The position numbers were made by a program, and so were the translations under genes. Of a stretch of 64,000 nt of DNA, positions 50,790-63,499 are shown one piece after another. The notes below the pieces were generated by a model that saw only the letters and a program-made list of their open reading frames with translations, was not told the origin of the DNA and made no database searches. The stretch's first letter is position 1. Each line of letters opens with the position of its first letter. The DNA is taken from NCBI RefSeq assembly GCF_039555335.1, contig NC_092628.1, positions 38,524,965-38,588,964 on the forward strand. Direction: 5' to 3'. This DNA is from Amphiura filiformis (taxonomy: Eukaryota; Echinodermata; Ophiuroidea; Amphilepidida; Amphiuridae).

Positions 50790-53700
50790 TGGGTTTTGTA
50801 AATTTGACCAAATACTTTTATAAATACCCCAGATCAATTTGATTGTTAGTCCATGCACTAGGAAATAGTCTAAAGGCAACAATATGCAAAGTTTGAGGTC
50901 TATTGATGGTATAAACAAATCCGATTCCACACATTGCTACACCTCAATGGCAGCCATTGAAGTGGGCCATCCCACCTGAAATGTGAAATGATGCAGTTTT
51001 TGCGGGAATTTTAAACTGTTCCATTACCTGAGTGACACAAGGATGCTGGAAGTTTACAATGTAAGATTGATTTTGAAGCAGCGCCTTTCCACCAAATTGG
51101 GCAGTTACAACACCAGTTTGGTGTGGATGGCCCCCAGTAATGGCGGAATGAATTCTGACCATCACATGGCTTGTCAGATTAGTAAATACTTTTGGAGCTG
51201 CATTTTTTCTTAGGTCGAAATTTGGTGACAAAATGAAATGTGTATAAAACGCCAATAACCAATAATAAAGACTTATTATTTTTAAAGCCTTTTTATCCAA
51301 TTTGCATATATCCTCATATTACAAATAAAATAAAAAATGTGTTTTGCATGTGGCAAAGGCTTTGGATCACCACTTTGACTTAGGCTTGTGAAGTTGAATA
51401 CCTGACTGATTGAATATATTTTAATAATTTGTAATATATGCTATAAAGATTTGTCATTGATCCCACTTTGGAAATTCAATGATCCAACTATTGTGAAGGG
51501 GTATAAAGAAAAAAAAAAGCAAATAAGGGCACATTATATTATATAGAACACCAATTCCATGATCCAATCATTGTGAAGGGGTCTAGGTAAAAGATAAGCA
51601 AATAAGGGCACTCTTTATATAGAACGCCAATGTTTACATCAGAGCCTACTATTTTTGAATCCCAGGCTTCAACTTGTGGCCTAAATAATATTATGTGTTG
51701 TTTAACAACCAGTGCTTCTGCCCGGGGCTTCTGCAAAAAAAAATATCATAGAATCTCCTTGCTGAATACAACAAACAAGGACTTGGCTTTTGATGGGTGT
51801 TCAAAATATTTTTCAGGGGATGGAGAACAAAACTTCTTAAATTGCCCCAGTGCTTGGTGTGTTTTTTTCAGATATCCAAAAATATGTACACAACTTTAGC
51901 AGTAATTCAAGTTTCATCTTCATTGCCAACAAAATGGTAATGAGAATCAATTCATAATCATTTTTGATTTGCTGAATGAGTGTTATCTCCAAGTCCAAGT
52001 GCATAAAGTAAACTAAAAGTGTTGTATTGTCTCCTGCATGTGGCTTGGTGTTTTTTGCAACAAGATATACATGATAATTATGGCCCTCATTTAAATGTAA
52101 CTGTGCACATTTATTAATTATGGCCCTCATTTAAATGTAACTGTGTACAGTTATAGTTCGCACAAAAGCTTTTTGTATAGGAAGCCATTTCATTTGTATA
52201 AGTAAGTAGAATAAATATAGATAGTAGTATAGTAAATGGGTTTGCCAAGTTATCATACACTCTACATGTGAAGCGCATGCAATATGGATTCCAATAATAA
52301 TCGGAAATCAAAATTGGGTGAGGCTTATGTTATTCACTATACTATGATGACACCATTATATTGATTGAGTAGCTGGTTTTAAGGGTCTGATCTATGCTAC
52401 TTGCATAGCTCAATTATTGCACAATTACAAGCAGCCACTGCATGCTTAAAGGAGAGGGGGCAGGGACCACAGCTCCTAATTTAATCATTCAGTTGGAATA
52501 AAAATGTATACCCAGTTCCGGGACCCAGTTGGGGAAATGCATCTAAATCGGGAAAATGTGTACCCCCCCCCCACACACACACTTTTTGTCAGTTGGTGGA
52601 AAAGCACATAATCTGGGAAAATGCCCCTAGTCTGGTGGGGGATGTATGGGGCTACCAATTATGCATGGATAGGGCCATCGCTAGAGGGGTGCAATAGGCA
52701 AAAATAACACGGTTAAAAAGTGTTGAAAAAAAATTTACTTATGGCAGTCAGGGATATGGTGACCTGTGTGCCCCCCCCTCGCCTTTTTCGAAAAACTTGT
52801 GTATGCCACTGCAGCCACAAATACGCAAGATTGACGTTGTCATCATTTCAGCTGTTATGCATGGATGTAGTTAACGTAGTTCATTTATTTAAGTCTGTTT
52901 GGTAATGTTTGAATTTTTTTACAGCGCTTTAAAACCTCAGAGATCTTGGAAAATGCGCTATATAAACACCAAAATTTATTTTATTTATTTATTTATTTAT
53001 TTTACATGAAAGTGGTGACTCATTGGTGATGAAGACTGGCAGCTAGCTCAGATCTCAGCTTGAGACTCAATGACTCATCTAATCTGAGGGAAAAAATGCT
53101 TCATTTTTGGCCTAAATTATTATCTGCAGGTCCCATCTTCCAGAGGCCATGAAGCCTGGTATTTTGAAGGTCTAATCATGCTTTAAAGCATGATTCTCAA
53201 AATAGCAGCGCTTTATTTGATATTCAGAATAACAACACAACTGTAAATATAAGAAGAATGTTATCTCCAGAATAGTCCTTAGGTAAATTCAGGTCATTGG
53301 ATAGAATAAGAATAAGAATGATAAACTCTTTTCTTAAGAAAGGCGGAACCTTTGACATGCTCTGGATTAGCTAGACTGCTCAGGACTGATGTCCTGCAAG
53401 GCAAGACTATGTCTTCAGACTTTGTGGGTAGGCCTATTCACAGTCAAAATATATATGGTACAAGGATACGCCCCTGATATTTGTTGAAGTATCAGCAGCA
53501 TCTGCTGTGTGCCTATTTATTTAAAGAACATATTCCAGGGCCATTTTCTTGGGCATGTGTGGACATATCCATGCAGGTTTGCCCACCTTTTTACATATAA
53601 ATCACAAAAGACACAAACCTTTGTTGGTTAAACAAGTTGATTTCTGCTATTCACCCTACCAAGACAAACCAAACTGCATACAAGTCTTAGGCAAATACCC

Positions 53701-53960
53701 CAATAAGAGTTTGGCTCTTATGTAAGTATTTACTTTATGTTAAAATAGAATTGGATAAAATCAGTCTGCAGAGTGGAACAAATATGTTTTGTGTACTCCT
53801 TAAAGTTTGTGTGTTTGATGTGTACATTTAAATGTCTTTGTATGGATGTAGTGAATGTTTAAACTGTTTTACTTTGGTACAGTTTTCATGTGGTACATTA
53901 ATGTATAGTACTAGTAGCATCACCAGCTTGGTGTCATAGTATTTGGCTCATAATCATCTG
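50790..53960. other. Intergenic DNA, no recognised gene
   Basis: Several open frames occur (the longest is minus strand 50944-51300), but none shows a known domain or flanking splice sites. Small features include a ~77-bp imperfect tandem duplication at 51478-51633 (GATCCAA..TTGTGAAGGGGT), a 42-bp duplication at 52080-52150 (AATTATGGCCCTCATTTAAA) and a C-run near 52562. Confidence 0.5.
52917..53012 (+). mobile_element. LINE/SINE 3' tail with (TTTAT)n
   Basis: ACAGCGCTTTAAAACCTC then AAATGCGCTATATAAACACC followed by TTTAT repeats. GCGCTATATAAA tails with short tandem ends are typical of CR1/L2-type LINEs and their SINEs. The 5' extent is unclear. Confidence 0.5.
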
Positions 53961-54058
53961 TATGTTGTTTTGTAGTTTAATTTCTTTTAAGTTGAAAAAG
54001 TATACTCTATTCAGAGATATATATATCAACAACAACAATATTAAAACTTACGAACATG

Positions 54059-54300
54059 CCCGTACGCAGGGGGTGCGGCTGCATCACCCTAAATTTGCAG
54101 AAGTTTATAAAAAGTCCCATAATATCACAATTTGCGAGCGTAGCGATCAAAAATATCTGTTTTTTATGCTTTTTGGGTCAAAAAAGGTCCAAATTTTGGG
54201 AAGAAAGTCCTCTTTGCACAAAATCACCCACCCCCTCTTTAAAAAGTCCACTTTTTCAAAATCAGCACCCCCCCCCAAAAAACCCAATCCTGTGTACGGG
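54059..54300. mobile_element. MITE with CCCGTACGCAGG ends
   Basis: The ends CCCGTACGCAGG and CCTGTGTACGGG are inverted with one mismatch. Interior C-runs and AAAAAGTCC words are also typical of this repeat. It accounts for much of the 161-codon open frame here, which I do not consider a gene. Confidence 0.65.
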
Positions 54301-55130
54301 TCTGGTGTACAGATAATCTGTCGCCCTCAACATTTTCCACTGCAGCCTGCGATGCCACCAACATGTGTAGAACAAGGCACAAGACCCCGGTGTCTGACAA
54401 ATATAGTAGGCATGTATGCCGATACATTGGTAAAGAAGTTTCGATAGTTTGTCACATGAAAACTATTAATGGTGAAAAATTGCCTGAAATAAGTATTGTT
54501 GACATAAAGTTAAAACCGATGCGTCAGGGGTGCGACTCACACCTGGTTACTATTGGCTATTGATGTTTGGCTGGTTGTGGTTTTGCCATGGGTCTACTCA
54601 GGGGGCTCCACTAAACAAGAGCTACATGTTTGTATTATAATAGGTTGACACAAGTTACGAATAGTGCAGAAACATAAAATGACACCCCAGGATGCCTTGG
54701 TGTACTGAATTGTAGATGGGGCCAAGTGAGTTGACTGCATCTGGTGCATAGGATATTTGCCATTATACAATTAGAGAGTTCTCATCTTCTCTCGTATAAT
54801 GTTCAGCATTACTTCATCTGAATGTTACTGTCAGACCAGATGTCCTCTTATGGTGTATGCACAATAGTCTTGTCGCGTATCAAGTAACGCCATGTTGGAT
54901 TTTGCAGTTGCCAACTGAATTCAAATTGTGTGTCCGAACCTAATCCAGTGGGTAGTACACACACACATAGAAGGGCGATTTGTACATATGCTAGCGACAC
55001 AACTGCGTAAACACACTGAACTTGAAACAAGACAGCCTTTAGCATGCATTTTTAAATGGATCTGGCTTGTGATTGGTCGCCCAGATCTCACTATGGTTTA
55101 AATCCTCCTGGCACGTGCCATTACCATTAA

Positions 55131-55500
55131 GGGTAGACGAGGTATTGTTGGTCGAAGCAACCGAAAAAATCGATTTTCATTATCTAAATCTATATATTAT
55201 TGAAACATGATACCTTGATGTTTTGCAAAAGTTCATTCTACAAATCATATACTTTGAAAACTTGCTTAATTTATTGTTGTTAATGAATTATGTACGTTTT
55301 ACAAAAGTGTTGTGGTTTCAGCCCTCTTTACAACATAACTCAAGAACTACTGGACCTACAAAAGTATATCTGTGATATTTGAACTCTTCTACATACTCGC
55401 TATGAAATGAGCAATGCAGTTTTTGCCAAAGCTCACTACCATTCGCAAGATGTTGTGAACTACCAAATCGCAACAGTTCAAAATTGTTTATAACCTTAAC
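55131..55500 (+). repeat. Dispersed ~370-bp repeat, copy 2 (uninterrupted)
   Basis: Matches 15747-16184 throughout, without the 73-bp retroposon tail, so it provides the empty site for that insertion. The minus-strand open frame over it is a by-product. Confidence 0.85.
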
Positions 55501-55947
55501 TACATTGTACACAACAATCTGTGGAATTTGCACCGCTTTGTGCTGGTGCAAAAGTTAAACTCTCACTTGGTGCATGGACGTACATTTAGCGCATCTTGTA
55601 CTTTCATGCTTTGTGCTTGCAGTTAAATTGGATTGACAAACAAGTATGATTGACAGTGTGTGTTAGGGTCAAAGTCCCAGGGCAAAGTCTTGCTAAAAAT
55701 CCAAAGTACATAGTTGAATTTTTTACTTTGGCTTTCGCGATCAATAAACTGGTAGATTCCAAAATCAGAGTTGTTCAGTATTGAAGTGAGCCAGTATAAT
55801 CATGCCATTGCCAAGATATGTTGCGTTCAATAACATAGGCATAGGTGTACTAAAATTTTACTGTCACTAATTATATAAACTTTTTTATGACCATTTACTA
55901 TTAAATACTTTAATTCTAATAAACATCAGTATAATTTTAAGTTCAAC

Positions 55948-56116
55948 CAGGGCCGTAGCAAGCGAGGTGGTCGGGGATGCCATGGCCGCCCCACTTTGTG
56001 AGAAATTTGTTATGTTTTTCTTTATATCTTTATTTCAATTTGGGCATATATTTGTGTTTTGGCCGCTCCACATTTATTATGGCCGCCCCACATTTTTCAA
56101 CCTTTCTACGGCCCTG
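55948..56116. mobile_element. hAT-type MITE (CAGGGCCGTAG ends) with empty-site paralogue
   Basis: The ends CAGGGCCGTAG and CTACGGCCCTG are exact inverted repeats, flanked by an exact 8-bp duplication AGTTCAAC (55940-55947 and 56117-56124). The host repeat is uninterrupted at 19198-19316 with a single AGTTCAAC. The interior has GGCCGCCCCAC words. It is 169 bp with no coding capacity. Confidence 0.93.
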
Positions 56117-56182
56117 AGTTCAACAGAATGCGTTCGTCATGATTAAAAACATATTTTTATTTATCAAAAATTGACTATGGCA

Positions 56183-59100
56183 TAGTCTATGTTAGAGCCA
56201 GTCCCATGGCTCAGCTAAAAATTATTACAGGGAAGATGTAAATTTATTATTTGCACGTATCACTCGATGTCACTCTTATTTTTCACCATGAAAAACATGA
56301 ATGACCTTCAGTGGCCCTTTAAATGTTTTAGAGCAAGTAAACCCTATATTCAAAAGATACATTAAATATTCCTATTGCTGAGTGCTGACAATATGTTTAT
56401 TGATGTATTGAATCTTACAAAACTTTGTTCAGGCTTCTATATTGATTTTATATAGAGTGTACTCTAGACATCAGAAGGCTCAAAAGTTTTAAATTACTTT
56501 ATAATAGAGCCAAAGAAAACGGTCTCTTATAGTTTTTTGTGGGAAGTTTTCTTCTACCATTGATTATGTTAAATTGTGGTTAAGTTGTAAAAGAGACTAG
56601 TATGGATTTTTCTAACCAATCAGGTTTCACATGGTTTCAGCTAAAGAATGCTCATTTACATATTGACAAGAAGACACAAAACATGGTGTGATGGGAAATG
56701 CCATAAATGTCAATATTTTCATTGGGATGTGTTCTCTTGTATTCTCTGTTTTCAAGTTTTTATGTATGTTAATTATTGAGTGGTTTTTCATTGGTAGATT
56801 ATCACCAGTGAAGCCAATGTCATGAAGTAGGCCTATGCCATGTACATCCTGCAGAATGATGACCGTGTATGAATGTTTAGGCCTGGGTGGAGGGGCACTC
56901 GCAGATGAAAGTGACGTACCTGTGCCTACCAGAGTATGACTTTATCCTGGAGTCCCGCCTGGAGTGCTCATTCCAAAAATGAGGAACATTCAGTGTAGAC
57001 CCTTGAAAATAAGAGGGTCATTGGGTGTGGACTGCTAAAACTGGGATCATCGAGGTGGTATTTTAAATTTTGGAGCGATTACTGAATAGAGTACAACTCT
57101 ACAGCATTAACTAGTCTCATTACAAGACTGCCCAGCCCTTCTCCAGCCATAAACCATAACCCTAAACTCCGTAAACGAGGACTGGGCTCAAGTGTAGCAA
57201 GTTGTACCCAGTTCGGTAATTGTACCTAAATTGTTCAAAAATATTCACTGGGATTTTTCTATTTCAGGCTGTTTCAGCCCAAAATGAAGGTGAATTTGGG
57301 CATTTGTCGGTGCTTCTTTCTTTTTTCTCTTTCTTTCTTCTATTTCTTTCTTTCCCTTTCTATTATTGTCTCTCTTTCTTTTTCTTTCAGTTTCCTTTAT
57401 TCATTATTTTTTTGAGAGTAGAGAGGAGAGAAAGAAAACACAACTGCCATTTCACTAATGACAACTTCCTGAGTTTCTGATTCTGTATTCAAGCAGTTCT
57501 TACGAAGTACTACTACTAGTGAGTACTACTACTACTACTACTAGTATACAAAAATGCCTCCTAATAATATTGTATAAATTGAGCCAGTCAGTTGTTCCCA
57601 TCCACCAAATCATTAGTACATTTAAATCACAATTAAACCATAATTAAGAGTGTTATGATCATTACTGCTACCAGCCTCAAACCAATATCTCAATATCTGG
57701 AACATTATTGACATTTGTAAGTGACAGATAACAAAATATTCAAGTCATAATTAAATCTTTATTTGCATCATATTGACATCTTCGTTAAACTAATAATTGT
57801 TCTGTAAATTACCTGGTAGCTTAATTGGTTCCTTCATGCTATTGTAGTGATGTTTTTCTCACTTCTTAGGTAGTCTCATATTAAATGTTAAGTTCTAATG
57901 ACATGAGAGATGAAATTGTGATGCTCCACAGCCATTAGTTTGTGTCATGTACAGTAGATATTTTCATCACAATTCTCAAAAATGTCTGATGTTCAGTAGC
58001 ATAGCATTAATATTTTGCCTATTTTTGAAAAAAAAAGTGAAAAAGAAGATTAATTTTGAAGAAAATCATACATAATGGCTTATGCTGCACTCAGATGCGG
58101 ACTTGTGTTGCGTAAGTGCAAGGTATCCTGCTGCGTTCAAATATTTTATTCATTGACCATCTGACCTTAGACTTGAAATTGACATTGAAAATAAATTGAT
58201 TCATTGGTATATATGTTTTTATGATATTTGTACACGCTATGGTACTTTTGTGTATAGCGTTCTAAATGCAGTGTATTATTATATAGTGCAAGATTTAAAG
58301 TAAAGGTTCATAATCATAGACGGCGGATGCAGGGGGGACACATCCCCTAAATTTTTTTGCAAGGGGGATATCCCCCTAAAATTCAACAGAAGAAAAAAAT
58401 AAAGCAATAATTCCCTTTTTAATTCAAAAAACACCCTGTTTCTGGCCCAAATATGGTAAAATTGCAACATTTTGAGCACTTCCCATGCACTGGCCCCCAC
58501 AATATAGCAAAACACACCTCATTTGGGACTAAAATGGTCTTAAATTGAACATTTTTTGCTTGCTTCGCACACGAAAAAAAGTCCCAGTAAATTTTAATGC
58601 TTCCACTGCCATTATGCATAATATCTTTGCCAAAGAAACATGGTAGCATAAAAATTTATACTGGATGTGGCTTCCAAATTGGTTTACTAGTCTCAGCCAA
58701 AATAAGATGGATATGTTGCAGACCCGGGGCTGCAAAACAACAACAGGTATTTATATAATTATTTAATTTGCCTTGTCTATAGAAATGATATTGATATTCT
58801 ACCTTCTGCAGGTGGTTTATGCCATTGAGATGAGGCCAATTAATCTAGAAAATATTATATAATGCATTGTAAGATCGGCATGCATACTCAGTTGTAGCAT
58901 CAGTATTCTTTTTTTTTCTGGGGACATGGAGGGAGAGTGAACCTGGGGGGGGGGGGAATCGCTGTAAGTATGACAGGTTTTGCCCAAAATAAAAGAATTT
59001 TTTATAATTTTTTATTTATTTGAACTTTATGATAAACAGGAGATAATATGATGGAATTGTTTTGAAATCTAGTGTTTTTATTTATATGCAGGTTATGGTG

Positions 59101-60055
59101 TATGCCGTAGCCTTAACAATGTTAATAACATATTGGTGTTGTTGGGGTAAACATGTTTCTTTTTCTCTAAAAATATTGAATCTGTTGACAACGAGTGAAA
59201 TTAATTATATTTTGATCTGTGTCATGTTGAATACTTAAAGACTTGCATCAAGTTTTTGAATTTCATTACTGGTTCTGTTTAGAAAAAACATACAAATGTT
59301 TTGCCCCTTTTATCCTTCAAATATTAACAAAATATTCAAATTAAACTGTAATCCCAGTTTACGCCAGTTCGATTAAACTTCAAGGGTTACTCTCAAGTGT
59401 TTTTAGAAAATCACATCTACCTCCGTATTTCGTAGCCTTGAAGATGAAGTGGTGTATTATTTTGGAATCGAGAACACGTAAACAGTTTAATTCAAGGAAG
59501 CAATCAGGAAATGGTTGAGAGGCACAAAGAGCAGATAATCAATCTTATTTTATTCAATCCTCAATTATCTATTGTCAACTTCTATATATTTATTTATTTA
59601 TTCAGCATTCAACTGGACTACTACCATAATTACTAAGTTTCAGTTATAAATTTACACATGCATGATATTTTTCTATTCAAGTAATGGTCATGAGACACAT
59701 ACTCATTCAAAAAATAATAGATGGCAAGTGCGTTGAGTCAGGTTGTGTTGGGTATTTTATTATGTGTTGAGATTATAGTGTTTAGTGGCAGTATTATGTA
59801 TCTTCCCGATTCTCTGAATTAAACTGAATATCATGAAGCAAAAACAATCACAGAAAAACACTGAATGACACTTGAACATGTTATACCCATTTTGTCCATA
59901 GCAAAACAGTGTGAATAAATTGCCTTTCAATCCAAATGAATAAAATGTAGCTTTTCCAATTTTCAGAAAGTGAGTAGTTGTGCCATGTTGTTGGATATTC
60001 CTCCTTTCAATAGGAGTGCCTCCGAAGAGTAGATTTATGTTCAACAGGTAAACTT
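56183..60055. other. Intergenic DNA, no recognised gene
   Basis: Only short open frames and low-complexity runs: a polypyrimidine stretch of TTTC/CTTT words at 57318-57400, a TAC triplet run near 57520-57545 and a G-run near 58947. A CGGCGGATGCAGGGGGGAC repeat fragment begins near 58320 and resembles the other G-run MITEs. Confidence 0.5.
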
Positions 60056-60063
60056 ATTCATAG

Positions 60064-60145
60064 TCACTAAATAGTTCGCTTCACGGCAGGTTCGTTTTGC
60101 ATACCTGCATACTGCATATTTCTAGAGTTTCTTAGTGGCGAGTTG
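60064..60145 (+). repeat. Inverted repeat, left member
   Basis: ACTAAATAGTTCGCTTCACG, GGCAGGTTCGTTTTGCATAC and TTTCTTAGTGGCGAG are reverse complemented at 62752-62840. The two lie about 2.7 kb apart and face inward. Confidence 0.75.
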
Positions 60146-62751
60146 TAAGCATCAATTGTTGCAAGATTGGGCATATATCGTAAACAAAATATAAACACAT
60201 ATGATATAAACACTTTTGTTTGACCGCAGACATCTTAGAATTTGCAAGAGATGCTATAGATTAGATTGGATGACTGTGCAATGCTCGAACTCTGTGTTAT
60301 GAGTATGAATTAATTTTCTAGGTGTCTGCATCTCAATTTGGAAAAACATTCAGTCTTAAATGATTCAGTCAGCATCACCTTAACATAAACTATTTCATTT
60401 AGCACATGGCTGTTCTGTTCTTGCCTTCTTGACAAATATTCTCCAAAACAAAATACACATTGTTTATGTCAATTATGAGTGTAGATTTGTGACATCATAT
60501 CCCATAATGCCTATCTTTGGATGGTCTATGCTTATACCCCGGTACTACAGTAAGGTGGAATGTCCCACTGAATGATGGGACATAATATGAAATCCAGATT
60601 TTTGAGCTATGACCTGACACCATAAAGACATCTAAAATAAAAATCCCTTTAAAAGGGAACACCCAGGCCGTGGAGGTCACATGACTGCACAACCCCGGAC
60701 TGCCCCACCTTAGCTCCACATAGCTGCAAAGAGGTAGGCAGTGTATGCAGTAAGCCTATATAAAACACAGGTCTTCTGATCAGTCAAGAAGGTGGTGATT
60801 CAACCAAAGAACTAGTACTCCACAACTGAGCTATATAATTGCTGAATAGGCCTAAGTATATGAACTACCTGTATGCTACAGTACTAGCCATACTGGTACT
60901 ACATGTTGCCCTCTGACTGCAGTCAGAGAACATCAGTCCCCATTATGCCAATATGTTTGTATATGTATATATATGAATGCATGTAGTGTTACTATGCTAT
61001 AGAACATTTGGCTCAGAGGTCACAGCTAGGATATCAATTTAAAGTAAATGATTTGGTACATGAAGATCAATCAAAACTAATTATGAACTTGTGATGGCCA
61101 GATTTAGTGACCTTCTCTGTCAAACATTGCACAGATTCTCATGTTGAGTATCTGTGATTTTTGTGAGTGAGAATGTTTCACTGGCAAATGCTTAATCAAT
61201 ACTTAATTATTTTGATAAAAGTAGGCCTATATCAAACAGTCTAAGTGGAATAACTTGCATGATGGGAGCAGGAGGATTTTTTACAATTAATTTAGTGTCC
61301 GATTATAATAGGTTCCTTCTAATGGTTCCTTCTAATTCAGTCTGTGATGAGAACAACAATGCAATTCAAATCACAGATGTTTAAGAAGTGTGACCTCAGA
61401 CCAGCCAGCCAGCTAGCCAAGTTCATGAATTAGTGGCCATGGCCATTCACCGGTCAACTTTCATATTGCAACATCATCCCTTAAATAACTTCATAGGCTA
61501 CAGAACAGCTGTAGGAATAATTGTCATGGGGACTTGAATGAGGTTAATATTCCACCCATTCCCTGGGTAAAGTCAAGCTCTACTGAATATAGTTTTATGA
61601 ATTTTGTCATGGGGAGTGAGGTTAGTTTTTTAGTAGCCTGCAGATCCATTAGATACTCTGCATTATCCTGTAAAATAATTTTAATGAGGACGAAGCAAAT
61701 TCATTTGGCTACTTCGTTTCAAAATAGCCAATTTGGGTTCAAAGGACAAGGTCTAAACTGAATGTAATATCACCCAGGGCTGAAGCCTGGGTGAAAAAAC
61801 ATGCCAATATTGGAAATAGTTTGAGTTCAAAATATATAACCTGAACCCTAACATTTGGTGAAGCGGCATTGGGGGGAGGGGTATAATTTAAACTTAGTAT
61901 CATAGGCCTAGGGGGACACGGGGACGAGGTATGGTAATTTTATACATGGATGAGTGTTCATGAACTGATGAGGTAGGGTTTTTTTCCTTTAATGTAAAAT
62001 TTGCATTGTTAGTAGTTTCAATATTTTCCTAATCTTTAGGAAAGTCCTTCAGTAGGAATGTCCCTTTTCTTTTCTCTTCTAAAACATTATTAGGGTTAAA
62101 CCCCTTAGAAAAGACTTGGAAGTGATTCTTGTTACTTTAATATTAATAAACTTATTTAGGTCTATGTATGAAGTTTTCCTATAAAAGCATTCCAAAATAT
62201 TTGAAAAATCTAATCTGACAAATCTCAGAAATTGAGGAGGGAGGGTACGAGCCCCAAAACATTGATTTTTTTCGGCCCAAAATGGTGCCATGCAATTCAT
62301 AAAAGTAAACATTTGATAAAGGTGAGGCTGCCTCTTTTTGTTATTCAATTCTAATGGGGCTCATCAGTAAAGTTACTTCCTGTTTTATAAATGATACAAT
62401 ACATTGCTTGTTTGCAATGATACAATTTAATACAAAAACGAAATGGTAGATAAACCATACACATGTGGTTAGAGGAAAGTTTGGATAAAGATTAATGATC
62501 ATCCCTTGGGGAGGTCCAGTGAAACTGTTAAGGTGACAGTGCATCTACTACATATCTTGGGTTCTTTTTTCCCCAATTTATATTATTGAAATTAAAACAT
62601 AACACTCATTAACCTATCAAAATGAAAAATATCATGAAATTAAACTGAAGTGCATACACACCCATCCACCTCTCTCCATACGCGCCACCACCTCAAAGTT
62701 CGCACCAACATCACCAAAACATGCTCTCCAAATAATGTAGCTTTAATATAC
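60146..62751. other. DNA between the 60/62.8-kb inverted repeats
   Basis: No transposase-like or other convincing coding frame. Contains a GCCAGCCAGCTAGCC run near 61403 and short open frames only. Confidence 0.45.
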
Positions 62752-62840
62752 TCGCCACTAAGAAACTCTAAAAATATGCAGTATGCAGGTATGCAAAACG
62801 AACCTGCCGTTTCACTTCATGAATACTAGTCACTAAATAG
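62752..62840 (-). repeat. Inverted repeat, right member
   Basis: Reverse complement of 60064-60145 with few differences, including GTATGCAAAACGAACCTGCC. A short CACTAAATAGTTCACTTCAT duplication follows it. Together they could be the long termini of one 2.8-kb element or two inverted solo copies. Confidence 0.7.
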
Positions 62841-62877
62841 TTCACTTCATGAATACTTATCACAGTTATCACTAGTT

Positions 62878-62908
62878 TGCACCCCCCCCCCCCCACACAC
62901 ACACACAA
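62878..62908. repeat. C-run and (CA)n microsatellite
   Basis: Adjacent poly-C and ACACAC tracts at 62880-62908. Confidence 0.8.
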
Positions 62909-63406
62909 AATTTAGTAAGAGGGTCGGGTATGAGTAAACAGGAGCGATCAGCTGATCACTAATAAAAAAACCTTTAAAAGGGTTAAGCAGCGTCAAGGGA
63001 TTATCTTTGAAATGTTGGAAACTGTAACGAGTTTGGGGGGAGATTGACTTAATGAGGTATACAACCAAAGCAGTAACGTGTTGACATGAATGTTAAGTTT
63101 GTTAAGATTGGTTTAATTACGTTCACTGTAAATCCAAGTGTTTAGGGATTCTGTAACACTTTTTAAACACTGCAAGGTATTTAATTTTTCATTTACACAG
63201 TAAAGGTATAGGACACCTAACACCAAAGTAAACAAAGTAAACACATAACACAGAGTAAACACAGAGTATTTAGATTCTAAACATTCAAAGTCTTTCTACA
63301 TCATTTACTTCTATGATATTCCTCTTTTTCGTCTCCTAATTTCTAACTATTTTAGTAATTATGTAGACTAACTGTACAGATCAATCACATTGTACAATTG
63401 AGATTC

Positions 63407-63499
63407 ATCTAAAGAGCAAAACAACCTTTTAATTTTTCTTGCATCTTTTCAGGAGGAAAATACTTGGAAAAAATTAAAAGGTTGTTTTGCTTTTTAGAT
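63407..63499. repeat. 31-bp arm hairpin, microRNA-precursor size
   Basis: ATCTAAAGAGCAAAACAACC with its following TTTTAATTTTT is reverse complemented after a ~31-base loop, with one mismatch over 31 bases. The total length of 93 nt is in the range of animal microRNA precursors, but a small MITE is as likely. Confidence 0.6.

Noticed and set aside
50944-51300. 118-codon minus-strand frame
   Set aside because: No domain, no splice-site context and no neighbouring exon that would join it to a gene.
53962-54447. 161-codon plus-strand frame
   Set aside because: Half of it lies in a CCCGTACGCAGG-ended MITE and the rest has no recognisable domain or splice context.
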